Positions 18,634 through 28,721 are shown, counted from the first letter of the stretch. The stretch: 64,000 nt of DNA from CAVQFB01 sp963711675 (GCA_963711675.1 CAVQFB010000008.1:222363-286362); one strand, 5' to 3'. The notes: generated by a model not told the origin, from the letters alone. Made by a program: numbers and translations.

Positions 18634-20468
18634 AGTGGGCCGCCGCGCTGCTTGTTGTCATCGTCGGCATCTTGGGCGCGCGTGCCAAACCGGGCGAACA
18701 GCCTAGATATTTGTCTCCCCGCGAGCTGGCGACTTCCGCGGATGGCAGATCGCTATACGTAGTTTCCGAGAAGAGTGACGCATTGCTGGTTGTGGACGCA
18801 CATAACGGTGTCGTGGTTGGCCGTGTTGCTGTGGGCCACGTGCCTCGCGGACTGTCAGTTTCCGCGAACGGAAAGCAGATCTACGTGGCCAACTCCTGGA
18901 CCGACACCGTTTCCGTCATCGACGCCGAAAAGCTGGAAGTCGTGAAGACTCTCGCCACAGGCTCCGAGCCGACCAGCGCGATCCCTGACAAAGAGGGCAC
19001 CACCCTCTACGTGGCGAACCGGCTCAGCAACGATATCTCTGTCATCGACCTTGCAAGCGGGCAGGAGATCAAGCGCCTAGCGGCGGGGCGCGGCGCGAGC
19101 TATCTGGCTCGGTCGCCAGATGGAAATCAGATTTACTGCACTCATATATATCCGAACGTGGCTTCGGGTGCACCGCCTGAGTCGGAAATTACCGTCATTG
19201 ATACCAAAACGCAGCGCGTCGTGGAGCGCAAGCCCCTCGCGAACGTCGCCGGCGTATTTCATATCGCGATGTCGGCGGACGGCGCACTGGGAGTTGCTGC
19301 TCAGCTGCGTCCCAAGAATCTGATCCCGCTGGCGCACGTGGAGCATGGGTGGGTCTTCGGCAATTCGCTGACGCTGTTTGGCAAGGACGTGGACGGAGTA
19401 GTGCAGGTTCCGATCGACGAACTGGACCACTATTTCGCCATGCCGTTCGGCGTCGCAATTTCGCCGGACAAGGCAAAGTTGTTCGTCACCACCTCCGGAT
19501 CCGACAGTGTCACGCGTCATCGATGTTGCCGAAGCTGCTCAAGTTTGTGCGATCGCGCAGAGCGATCCTTCGCGAACGATCTGTCCGCTTCGGCGAATTA
19601 TGTGGCGGCCAGAATTCCGGTCGGCCGCAATCCGCGCGGGGTCGCGCTGTCTCCCGATGGCAAGCGGCTGTACGTAGCCAACCGGATGGACGACACCATC
19701 AGCGTGATCGACACCAGTGCCGACAAAGTAGTCTCCGTGTGGGATCTGGGCGGGCCGAAGGAAATCACGCCCCTGCGTCGCGGCGAGCAGATTTTCTACA
19801 ACGCGAAATACGCATTTCAGGGCCACTTCAGCTGCGCCAACTGCCACATCGATGCCACCTTCGACGGCCTGCAGTGGGACCTCGAGCCGGACGGCTTCGG
19901 CGTGGACATCGTCGACAACCGATCGATTGAAGATCTCTCCGGCACCCAGCCGTACAAGTGGAATGGCGGCAATCCCGACCTTCCCACCGAATGCGGTCCG
20001 CGCACCGAAAAATATTTCTACCGCTCACAGAGTTACGACGGCAAGGAATTGACCGACTTGGTCAGGTTTGTCTGGTCGATGCCCCTGCGGCCCAATCGTT
20101 ACCGACTGGCGAATGGCGAACTGACGCCAGCCCAGGACCGCGGCAAAGCCATCTTTGAACGCACAACCTACAAGAATGGCAAGCCGATCCCGGAAAAAAA
20201 CCAATGCGCCTACTGCCATAGCGGACCCAAGTTTACGAACCAGCAACAGTTGAATGTCGGCACAGGCAAGCCCACCGACCGTTCGCCTGTGATCGACGTG
20301 CCGCACCTGACCAATGTCGTCTATTCCGCGCCCTATCTGCACGACGGTTCGGCGCATTCGCTGGAAGAGATCTGGACCGTCTTCAATCCCAAGGACACGC
20401 ACGGCGTCTCCAACGATCTGACCAAGGATGAGTTGAACGATCTCATCGAGTACTTGAGGACGTTATGA
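18630..20468 (+). CDS. YVTN beta-propeller fused to a di-haem cytochrome c domain
   Basis: This protein of about 612 residues has an N-terminal signal, YVTN-type propeller blades (KQIYVANSWTDTVSVIDAEKL, TTLYVANRLSNDISVIDL, RLYVANRMDDTISVID) and a MauG/cytochrome-c-peroxidase-like C-terminus. The two haem sites are CANCH (near residue 408) and CAYCH (near 526), followed by the HDGSAHSLEEI motif. It is probably periplasmic electron transfer or a peroxidase/MauG-type oxidation of a partner. Between 19515 and 19568 three +1 indels cancel each other and scramble about 18 residues. Reading across them restores VTVIDVPKLLKFVRSRRA then FANDLSASANYV. It overlaps both neighbours by ATGA. Confidence 0.85.
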   Translation: MKWAAALLVVIVGILGARAKPGEQPRYLSPRELATSADGRSLYVVSEKSDALLVVDAHNGVVVGRVAVGHVPRGLSVSANGKQIYVANSWTDTVSVIDAEKLEVVKTLATGSEPTSAIPDKEGTTLYVANRLSNDISVIDLASGQEIKRLAAGRGASYLARSPDGNQIYCTHIYPNVASGAPPESEITVIDTKTQRVVERKPLANVAGVFHIAMSADGALGVAAQLRPKNLIPLAHVEHGWVFGNSLTLFGKDVDGVVQVPIDELDHYFAMPFGVAISPDKAKLFVTTSGSDSVTRHRCCRSCSSLCDRAERSFANDLSASANYVAARIPVGRNPRGVALSPDGKRLYVANRMDDTISVIDTSADKVVSVWDLGGPKEITPLRRGEQIFYNAKYAFQGHFSCANCHIDATFDGLQWDLEPDGFGVDIVDNRSIEDLSGTQPYKWNGGNPDLPTECGPRTEKYFYRSQSYDGKELTDLVRFVWSMPLRPNRYRLANGELTPAQDRGKAIFERTTYKNGKPIPEKNQCAYCHSGPKFTNQQQLNVGTGKPTDRSPVIDVPHLTNVVYSAPYLHDGSAHSLEEIWTVFNPKDTHGVSNDLTKDELNDLIEYLRTL

Positions 20469-21534
20469 AGAAGCGGCTTGACAGTCATCGCTGATTTCGC
20501 ATTGCTGCTCTCGTCGCAAGTTTTCGCCGCGACGCCGGAGATGCCTCGATTCCGCTGGGAGAACTTCACCACCGCGAACGGCCTTCCCGACAACCACGTG
20601 TTCTGCGTTCTGGTGGACGGCACCCGCATCTGGGCGGGCACCGAAGACGGCCTCGCCCTCTACGAAAACGGAAAGTGGAAGAGTCTACCGCCCGGCCGAT
20701 GGCCTGGCGCATCGTGCCGTTCTCTCCCTCGCACTGGACAAGCGCACCGGCGACGTCTGGGCCGGCACGATGGGTGGGCTGAGCCGCTTTTCAGCTGGCC
20801 GTATCGACACCTTTACACAGCTCAACTCCGGTCTGGCCAACGACATTGTTTACGGCGTCGCCGTCTCCGGAGATTTCTTGTGGGCCGCGACTGCCGCGGG
20901 CGCGAGCCGCCTCGACACTCGCACCGGCCAGTGGAGCATCTTCAACGAGCGCAACACGCCCATGTACGAGATCTGGACCTACAGCGTGAGTCCGGGCCGG
21001 ACAAGGTCTACTACGCGGTTTGGGGCGGCGGGTTGCTCGAATACAACGTCGCGACCGCACGCCTGGAAGGACTACAACGATCCCGACGGCGAGACCGAGA
21101 TCGTACTGTTCAAGGATCAGGGCCTCATTCACGAGATCACGACGTCGGTCAGTTACGTCGACAAGATCGTCTGGGTGGCCACTTACTTTGGCGCCAGCCG
21201 CTACGACGGCCGCAACTGGCACAATTTCCTGCAGAAGGACAGCGGTCTGCCCAGCAACTTTCTGAACTTCATCAAGGGCGTCGACGCCAACCGCGCCTGG
21301 TTCTGCACCGACAAAGGCCTCACTTATTACGACGGCACGAACTGGGCGGTTTACCGCCCGTCACTGGAGAGCGGCCGTCCCGAAATGCTGGTGCGCGATG
21401 CGGACGGGAATACGACGCCCGTGAAGGTCGAGACCGCTCCTGCCCACAACTACATCCTGGGCATCGATTTTCAGGGCGACGACGTCTGGGTGGCGACCGC
21501 CAAAGGTTTGAGTCACGGAATTCGACAGAAGTAG
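20465..21534 (+). CDS. Secreted two-component-regulator-type beta-propeller protein, multiply frameshifted
   Basis: The coding signal switches frame four times but reads as one propeller protein of about 355 residues. An ATG at 20465 (ATGA overlap) gives MKKRL. An extra base at about 20477 leads into a signal peptide (TVIADFALLLSSQVFA). An extra base near 20690 then gives LPPADGLAHRAVL. A missing base near 20992 gives GPDKVYYAVWGGGLLEYN, and an extra base near 21063 leads to the final frame (WKDYNDPDGE). Blade motifs are of the type IWAGTEDGLALYENGKW and VWVATAKGLS. Function is unknown. Its place in the operon suggests a periplasmic partner of the haem proteins. Confidence 0.75.
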
Positions 21535-21540
21535 ATAGCG

Positions 21541-22110
21541 ATGTCGAGTAAGCAGCTGCAAGCGATTGATCGCAGGATGATTGATCGCGGGCAGGTAGGC
21601 AAAACGAATCAAGAAGGAGTCATCCCATGGTGGTTGCAGGAACTACTCGAAGAAATAAGCGGCGCGACAATAGAAAAGCGGGCGATCACGAACCTCAATG
21701 TGCTGAACGAGGCTTACGCCTACGGCAGCGCCTTTTCACGCGGCATGCGAATCGATCTCAACGGGTTGACCATCCTGCTGATTTCGGGAACCGCCAGCAT
21801 CGACGACGCGGGAAACACCGTCCACGCCGGCGATCTCCGGGCGCAGGTTCGCCGCACCTTCGACAACATTACCGGCCTTCTGGCCTCCGAGGGCGCGACC
21901 TGGAAAGACATCGTGCGGACCACTTGCTACCTGCGCGATATCGAGCGCGACTACAAAGCGTTCAACGAAGAACGGTCCGCTTTCTACCGGGAACAGAAAC
22001 TCAACCCGCTGCCGGCTTCGACCGGCATTCAGGCGATTCTCTGCCGCCCTGACCTGCTTGTAGAGATCGAAGCCATCGCCATGTTCAAGCGGCCTACGCC
22101 CAAGGAGTAG
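21541..22110 (+). CDS. RidA (YjgF/UK114) family protein
   Basis: The C-terminal 130 residues are a clear RidA domain: LLISGTASIDDAGNTVHAGD, QVRRTFDNITGLLASEGATW, VRTTCYLRDIERDYKAFNEER and IQAILCRPDLLVEIEAIAM. RidA proteins deaminate reactive enamine/imine intermediates such as 2-aminoacrylate. Several relatives have other roles. The N-terminal 40 residues of the open frame are atypical. A strong RBS (AAGGAG) sits before an ATG at 21627 in another frame, so the real start may be 21627 with one extra base between 21630 and 21685. It lies five bases before the binding-protein gene and is probably in the same operon. Confidence 0.85.
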   Translation: MSSKQLQAIDRRMIDRGQVGKTNQEGVIPWWLQELLEEISGATIEKRAITNLNVLNEAYAYGSAFSRGMRIDLNGLTILLISGTASIDDAGNTVHAGDLRAQVRRTFDNITGLLASEGATWKDIVRTTCYLRDIERDYKAFNEERSAFYREQKLNPLPASTGIQAILCRPDLLVEIEAIAMFKRPTPKE

Positions 22111-22115
22111 CGCAC

Positions 22116-23961
22116 ATGCGCCGTCTTCTCTTGTTAGCGGTCTGTGTGTTGTTGGCCCGTGCGGCTACACCCCAGACCGCGCCGTGCGGGTGCGGAAGCG
22201 CGCCGCCCGGACGCCCCGCATCGCGGTCGCTAAAACCGTACGGCGGAGTGCCGGAAGACCTGCGCCCCTACTCCAAATACACGCCTCCTTATTATGAGCA
22301 CTACAACGATCTGGTCGAATACAACGGCGCGGCTCGCGACCTGCCCGACCCTGATCTCAAAGACCTGAGCGAAATCCGGATTGGTTTTCTCGGGCCGCTC
22401 TACGATCATCCTGACCAGGCGATGGGCAACAGGATGCTGCAGGGCGCGCACGCTTGCCGTCGAGCAGGCCAACGCCGCGGGCGGCTATTGCGGCAAGCCT
22501 TACCGCCTGATGCTGCACAACGATTCCGCCATCTGGGGCGCAGCCAGCAACGAAGTCGTGAAGATGGTCTACGACGACAAGGTCTGGGCGATGTTTGGCT
22601 CGATCAGCGGTGACACCACGCATATCGCGCTACGCGTCTCTCTGAAAGCGGAGACCCCGCTGGTGAACAGTGCTGCCACCGATCCCACGATCCCCGAGAC
22701 CATCATCCCCTGGTACTTCACCGACCTCCAGGACGATCGCGTGCAGGGCTACACCCTTGCCCGCCACATCTACACCGAGCTGGGCCTGAAGCGCATAGCG
22801 TTGTTGCGCGTGAACGACCGTTACGGACGCTTCGGCGTCATCAAGTTTCGCGACGCTTCCCGCCGTCTCAAGCACCCCGTCGTGATTGAGCAGAAATTCA
22901 TGCCGGGCGACACGGACTTCCGCCATCAGCTTCGCGTGATTCAGGACTCGCGCGTCGACGGCATCGTCCTGTGGACCGACATTGCACCCACGGCGATGAT
23001 CCTCAAGCAAATGCAAGAGCTGGGGATGAAACAACGCGTGTTCGGTAGCCATCGCACGATTGGCGACCAGTTATTGCAGCTTGCCGGTCCTGCCGCCGAG
23101 GGCTTTGAGGCGCTCTACCCCTACGATCCAACCCGCGAAGACAACCGGTGGAAGGATTTCAATCACGCTTACGAGACTCGATTCAACGACAAGCCCGACC
23201 ATTTTGCCGCTCTTGCCTATGATGCAATGCAAGTCTTGTTGAACGCGATCTGCCGCGCCGGTTTGAACCGGGGCCGGATTCGCGATGCCCTGACGGGAGT
23301 CGAGAACTACAAAGGTGTAACCGGCGACATGGTTTTCGATCCTAACTGTAAGAACATCAGCCCGATGTTCCTGGCAACCGTGCATAACGGCGCGATTGAC
23401 TACCGCCGCATCACGATGGAGAAGCCTTACGCCACCACCAGCGAAGTCGCTCCACAATATTCCGGGCCACCCATCTCCGACGAAAAAACCGGCGACTTGC
23501 GAATCGGCGTCTTCGGCCCCGCGGCGGATCAGGCCGTGCATGCTCCTGAAGTCGTCAGTTTGCTCGAGCAACTGAACCACGATGGACGTCACTTTTCGCT
23601 GGTCGCCATTCCTTCCGATAGCTCCTGGGGAAAAGCCTCGACAGCTCTGGTGAAAGCGATTTATCAGGACCACGTCCTTGGCATCGTCGCTTCGGACCGC
23701 AATTCCAGCCATCTCGCCGAGCAACTTGGAACCAAAGTTTTTGTTCCCGTGATCGCAATTTCTTCTGACCGGATGCTCACCTCGACGAATACACCTTGGA
23801 TCTTCCGCTTGCCGCCCGCCACTCCGATTGAACAGGCATTGCGTCTCTTCGCCGCTGCTGCCGTCAATGCGGGGCCAAATCGCCAAAGAATTCGCGACCT
23901 TCTTGCGTCGGGAACTTCGATCGCAGGAATGAGTTTTCATTCGACAGGAGAACCACGCTAG
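22116..23961 (+). CDS. Periplasmic binding protein (LivK type) with two PBP1 modules, frameshifted
   Basis: This secreted protein of about 615 residues has a signal peptide (LLLLAVCVLLARA) and a first type 1 periplasmic-binding module (IRIGFLGPLYDHPDQAMGN...AVEQANAAGGYCGK...IWGAASNEVVKMV). A second, shorter module starts near base 23497 (LRIGVFGPAADQAV). One extra C near 22449 breaks the frame. Removing it joins MLQGA to TLAVEQANAAGGY. No ABC permease or ATPase is adjacent, so it may act as a sensor or delivery protein and not in transport. Binding proteins of this kind are also found beside PQQ-dependent dehydrogenase and propeller genes, a parallel worth noting but not proof of function. 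Confidence 0.85.
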
Positions 23962-24134
23962 ACCAATTCTCCAGAACTCCTCAGGTGCAGGGTCTTGCAT
24001 CTTGACACCAGTTTCATTCCTCGTCATAGTGTGCCTAACTTAACGGCAGTTATCGGCGTGGGGCCGTGCTGCCAAATCCGTTTCCACATTTAATCCAGCC
24101 GGTCTTATCTATCCTGTGCAGTGGGGAAAATTTC

Positions 24135-25298
24135 ATGCACTCTGGGTATGCCCTTACCCATCGTGGGATCGCGCGATCCACTACGGGCTCACTTCACACC
24201 TGGGTTCTGATGGCAGTCACATGCCTGTTTGCAGCATCGGCCGATGCCACGCCGCTGCCGATCCCAACTCTGCTTTTCGCGAAACTGGGTGCGAATAATT
24301 TTGCGCAGGACGACGCTGCTGTTGAAATTCGCAACGCTGAGCAAGTCTCGAAAGCACAGGCGCGCGCCGAAGCCGGTTCTGCTCATGACCAATTCCTGAT
24401 GGGATACTCTTACGCCAAAGGCATCGGCAGAGCACAGGATTTGTCCGAAGCATTCGCCTGGTATCAAAGAGCGGCCAACCAGGGAGACCTGGGTGCTTGT
24501 ACGGAACTCGGCCGCATGTACGCCCGCGGTCTCGCCGTGGCGCAGGATTATGACAAAGCGCTTCAGTGGTTCCGGCGCGCTGGTTCCGAGGGCTACGCTC
24601 CGGCTCAGACCGACCTCGGTCTCATGTACTTTCAAGGCTTGGGTGTGACCCGGGACGAACAGGCTGCCGTGCGATGGTGGCAAAAAGCAGCCGACCAGGG
24701 CTACGCCCCGGCGAAATCGAATCTTGGCGTCGCCTATCTGGATGGGAAAGGCGTACGGCAGGACATTCCCCGTGCCGCGCACTGGTTTCGCTCCGCCGCC
24801 GAGGCGGGAGTGTCCGCCGCGCAATTTGATTTAGGTGCCTGCTACGAGGCCGGGCGGGGAGTGCCGCAGGATCTGGCTTTGGCAGCGAAGTGGTACAAGA
24901 GCGCGGCACAGCAGGGGCACACGCAGGCGCAAAATAATCTCGCGTACCTGTATCAGACTGGACGCGGTGTCGCGCAAGACATGACTGCAGCATTGCGCCT
25001 CTATCTGTTGGCCGCGGAAAACGGAAACGTGCCGGCGATCGTCAACCTGGCAAACACTTTTCTCAATGGCGCTGGCGTCAGACGCGATCCCGCTCTGGCG
25101 TACATGTGGTTGCAGGTCGCGGCCGCCGGCGGCGAGGACGTTGCCGAAGCCATGCATACCGCCGTTGCACTTCTAAACCAGAGAGACATCGCCACTGCCC
25201 AGCGAAAGGCTGCCGAGTGGATGGGACAACATCACCTCAACCCAGCACCGGCCATGTTTGCCTCGAGCGAGCCGGGCGCTGCCCACACGCGCGAGTAA
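24135..25298 (+). CDS. Secreted Sel1-like repeat protein
   Basis: This 387-residue protein has a signal peptide (WVLMAVTCLFAASADA) and about seven Sel1-like repeats of roughly 36 residues, each with the pattern A..WY..AA.QG...A...LG..Y..G.GV.QD (for example KALQWFRRAGSEGYAPAQTD and AAHWFRSAAEAGVSAAQFD). Sel1 repeats form alpha-solenoids that scaffold envelope complexes. The ATG at 24135 is chosen over the longer frame from 24066 because it places the signal peptide at the N-terminus. It stands alone between the binding-protein operon and a long non-coding stretch. Confidence 0.88.
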   Translation: MHSGYALTHRGIARSTTGSLHTWVLMAVTCLFAASADATPLPIPTLLFAKLGANNFAQDDAAVEIRNAEQVSKAQARAEAGSAHDQFLMGYSYAKGIGRAQDLSEAFAWYQRAANQGDLGACTELGRMYARGLAVAQDYDKALQWFRRAGSEGYAPAQTDLGLMYFQGLGVTRDEQAAVRWWQKAADQGYAPAKSNLGVAYLDGKGVRQDIPRAAHWFRSAAEAGVSAAQFDLGACYEAGRGVPQDLALAAKWYKSAAQQGHTQAQNNLAYLYQTGRGVAQDMTAALRLYLLAAENGNVPAIVNLANTFLNGAGVRRDPALAYMWLQVAAAGGEDVAEAMHTAVALLNQRDIATAQRKAAEWMGQHHLNPAPAMFASSEPGAAHTRE

Positions 25299-26175
25299 CC
25301 GACCTCAAATCGTTGTCGTAAAAGCGGCAAGCATCTGAATTAACTCTGTCTTGGTGTGTCGGCAGGAAACCTGCCCCTCCGCCAGCTTCCTCAACATTTG
25401 TTCTCTCGATACCACCGCATTTGTTCCTGCCCTGTCTGGACTGCAAATTGCTAATCAATCGTGGGGACCCTTTTGTTTCTTATAGTGCTCTAATCGAGCC
25501 GGACGACTCGAAGAGTGAGGGCAAATTCTCTCCCCGCAAAAACGATGAGCGACCAGAATTCGTGGATTTCTCGCAGAGGGCCGCGCCAGGCGGCACTACG
25601 GCCAAGGAGATGTCCCCCAAAGGATCTCCCTTGCCTCCCCCTTCCCCAGAAAAGAATGTTTTCTTTCACAAGTTTCTGGATGCCTGGAAGCTCCGAATTC
25701 TCAACTCTCGCCAGCAACTCCGGAAGTAGCGCCCCGCGAAAACAAGTTCCTACTCTGACTTAGTCTGTCGCCTTACTCACCGTGACGAGTCGACACCGTC
25801 TCGATATCGATCTTAGTCGGCAAAGAAACTGACGATCTGGCCACAAGCTTGCCTTCAGTAGAAAGTACACGCGTGTACAGTTTTCTGTTGACTCTGAGTC
25901 CTCTGCAGTACTACTCTCTCGCGAACTTTAGCCGCAAAAGCTCGCGGCAACTGCCAACCACTTCCTAGCTTCCTTCGTCGGCTCGCATACTTCGCCAACG
26001 TGTAACAAGAATACTTACTCCGGATAGTTCCGCTTTGAAGCCGGGACGCGGTCGCCGGAGTGTGCTCTGTAACCGCACGCAACTTCACACCTGCATGGGC
26101 GGCTGAAGTCGCGCACCGCCATGCCCTTAACCCTCACGCTGGATAGAGAACGCCGTTTCGTTACAAGGAGGAATC
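25299..26175. other. Long intergenic stretch with one perfect hairpin
   Basis: About 877 bases hold no convincing gene. The small frames here lack an RBS and any family signature. GGCAGG-AAA-CCTGCC at 25361-25375 is a perfect 6-bp hairpin with a 3-base loop about 65 bases past the Sel1 gene. It is a possible weak terminator, though no T-run follows. Confidence 0.5.
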
Positions 26176-27579
26176 GTGATCAACAGAATTAGTCTCGCTA
26201 TGGTTTTGGCTTTGGCAGTGCCGTTCGGGGGGACGGCATCCGCTCAGACCGACCCAGGAGTTCAAATTACGAACCGCGGCACAGGGGGGACACTCATCAA
26301 TCCAGCGAATGACCCGAACGGTTTTTACCCGCTCTTTCAGGACGGTCTCACTCGCTTCCAGGCGGTGGAATCCGTTTCCGGCGGCACTAATACCGGCTTG
26401 GGGCCTCGGTTCAACTCCAACAGCTGTAGCTCCTGTCACGGTCAACCAGCATTCGGCGGGGCCGGCGTTGCCAACAATCCGCAATTCCAGTTCACCAGCG
26501 ACGGGGTTGCGCCCAAGGACACGACACCGTCTTTCATTACCGCCAATGGCCCAACCGTTGAAGCCCGGTTCCCGTTCTTTTTTGACCGCAACGGCCGACC
26601 CGACTTCAGCCATCCCAATGGCGGGGTGGAAAACTTGTTCACGGTTAGCGGCCGCTCCGATGCAGGCAGTTGTAGCCTGCCGCAGCCCAGCTTCAGCCAG
26701 GCGCAAAGGACGAACAACATCATCTTTCGCATTCCCACGCCGACCTTTGGCGCCGGCCTGATCGAGAATCTGGACGACTCAACTCTATTGGCCAATCAGG
26801 CGGCCAACAACAATAACCGTTTCGGTATCTCCGGCACCTTCAACCGCAACGGCAACGATGGCACCATCAGCCGCTTCGGATGGAAGGCCCAGAATAAGTC
26901 GCTGCACATCTTTGCCGGTGAAGCCTACAACGTCGAGATGGGCATCAGTAACGAGCTGTTCACCCAGGATCGCCCGCTGCCTGGGGAAGATCAGCAGGGT
27001 TTCGGACTACCCAGCAACTGTTTGAACCTCGCGGGAAGTGGCTATCCGGAAGACAGATCCAATCCCAACGCATCACCGCAGGCAGCCGTGCTCGATGACG
27101 TTTCAGCGTTTGCCAACTTCATGCGCTTCCTGGCTCCGCCACCGCCGGGTGGCGTGATCCTGAACGGCCAACAAGTGTCCCAACAGTCGATCGCGAATGG
27201 CGCCTCCTTGTTCAGCTCGATCGGCTGCGCGACTTGCCACAATGCGACACCGGGTACGACCCAAGTGTCGAACTTCGTTCCATCGTTGAGCAATGTCCAG
27301 GTGCCTGCCTTCTCAGATATTGAGATCCATCACATGGGAGGTGGCTTGGCCGACAACGTTTCGCAGGGTGGTGCCGGTGGCGACCAGTTCCGCACGGCTC
27401 CACTGTGGGGCTTAGGACAACGAATCTTCCTGCTGCATGATGGCCGCACCACGAACTTGAACGCGGCGATCCAGGCCCACCAGAGCAACGGCAGCGAAGC
27501 CACCACCGTGGAGGAGAATTTCGATAACCTCAGTCCCAGCCAGCAACAGGACTTACTGAATTTCCTGCGCTCGTTGTAG
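26176..27579 (+). CDS. Di-haem oxidoreductase (DHOR/DUF1111 family, putative peroxidase)
   Basis: This 467-residue periplasmic protein starts at a GTG with a strong AAGGAGG six bases upstream. A signal peptide ends at TASAQ. The two c-haem sites are CSSCH (near residue 82) and CATCH (near residue 355), with the characteristic later segments APLWGLGQRIFLLHDGRTTNL and AIQAHQSNGSEA. The family is related to di-haem cytochrome c peroxidases and MauG and is often called thiol oxidoreductase-like. The native substrate is unknown. It is monocistronic by spacing. Confidence 0.9.
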   Translation: MINRISLAMVLALAVPFGGTASAQTDPGVQITNRGTGGTLINPANDPNGFYPLFQDGLTRFQAVESVSGGTNTGLGPRFNSNSCSSCHGQPAFGGAGVANNPQFQFTSDGVAPKDTTPSFITANGPTVEARFPFFFDRNGRPDFSHPNGGVENLFTVSGRSDAGSCSLPQPSFSQAQRTNNIIFRIPTPTFGAGLIENLDDSTLLANQAANNNNRFGISGTFNRNGNDGTISRFGWKAQNKSLHIFAGEAYNVEMGISNELFTQDRPLPGEDQQGFGLPSNCLNLAGSGYPEDRSNPNASPQAAVLDDVSAFANFMRFLAPPPPGGVILNGQQVSQQSIANGASLFSSIGCATCHNATPGTTQVSNFVPSLSNVQVPAFSDIEIHHMGGGLADNVSQGGAGGDQFRTAPLWGLGQRIFLLHDGRTTNLNAAIQAHQSNGSEATTVEENFDNLSPSQQQDLLNFLRSL

Positions 27580-27691
27580 TCGTTCCGCGACAGGATTCCT
27601 GGCGAGGCACCCAGGTGTCTCGCCAGCTCTCTCCAAACTGCTAAGTGATGCGCGACTTCGTTTTCCTGCGCCATAACCTCGAAGGAGAAAT

Positions 27692-28721
27692 ATGCGCTCT
27701 GGATTATCGCGTTTCTTGCTCGTAATCATGCTGTGGTTTTCCTTGCTCGCCGTCGGTCAAAGTGCCCGGCCACGAAAGCTCCCCCAGGAACGGCGGCGAC
27801 TTCTCCAGCAACACCAGTACGGACTTCAAGCTGCCGACAGGGGTCATTCTGGTAAAGGGCGCGTGGGCGAGTGCGAGCGATTCCGTGACTCCGCTGCCCG
27901 AAAGTGGGAGCGTAACCAACAATGTCTTTAGCGACCAGTATTTTGGAATGACTTACACCCTGCCCAAGGATTGGACTCAGAAATACACCGGGCCGCCCCC
28001 TTCGGACAGCGGTCGCTATGTACTCGCGCAGCTGCGGCCCGCGGATACGTCTAAGGGAACCACTCGAGGCAGTATATTGATCACCGCTCAGGATATGTTC
28101 TTCACCCATCTTCCCGTTTCCAACGCACTCGGACTCATCAAGTACGAGAAGGACACGCTGCAGTCGGATTACCAACTCGAACTGGCGCCTACCCAGGCAA
28201 AGATCGCCGGGCGTGCGTTTACTTTCTTCGGATATTGGTCGCCAGTGGCGCAGCTACACTGGTATGTCGCGGCTACTCAAATCCGCTGCCATGCGGTAGA
28301 GATCGTCGCCACCAGTCGCGACACTGAACTCCTGCGCAGCTTGTTGCTCGACATGAACAAGATGGACTTGCCCCAGGAAGCCGGTTCCGCCGCGGGGATG
28401 GGAGGGGGCAACGTTCCCGTCTGCATTAAGGACTACGCGCGCGGCGGAAACGTGATTGCCCGCGTCGATCCGGTCTTTACCGAGCACAGGTTCAACTCTG
28501 TACCGGTCCGGATCATCATCGACAAAGAGGGCAAGGTAAAACACATTCATTTTCTCAGCGCATTTCCGGATCAGACTAAAGCCATCACCGATGCCCTGAA
28601 GCAATGGAAGTTCAAGCCATACCTCGTCGACCGCAAACCCGTTGAAGTGGAAACCGGGATAATGTTTGGCTACACCCCGCGCGTAGCCACATCTTCAGGA
28701 GAAAACTCATCGGTCGAATGA
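27692..28721 (+). CDS. Secreted protein with TonB C-terminal-like domain, frameshifted after the signal peptide
   Basis: An RBS (AAGGAG) and ATG at 27692 open a signal peptide (FLLVIMLWFSLLAVGQ). The same frame then becomes nonsense, while the frame from GTG 27762 carries a 319-residue body. One extra A in CAAAG (about 27758-27761) separates them, and removing it yields a continuous protein of about 343 residues. The body ends in a TonB-C-like domain (VPVRIIIDKEGKVKHIHFLSAFPDQ, then ALKQWKFKPYLVDRKPVEVETGIMF). Such domains occur in many acidobacterial envelope proteins. No specific role can be given. Confidence 0.78.

Noticed and set aside
18440..22460. Genuine pseudogenisation of the operon
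   Set aside because: Decay should bring substitutions, larger deletions and in-frame stops. Only single-base indels are seen and codons elsewhere are well kept, so error is preferred until reads are checked.
25421..25729. 102-codon plus-strand open frame in the 877-base gap
   Set aside because: Composition is Pro/Lys-rich with no domain, there is no RBS, and overlapping frames of similar length occur on both strands.
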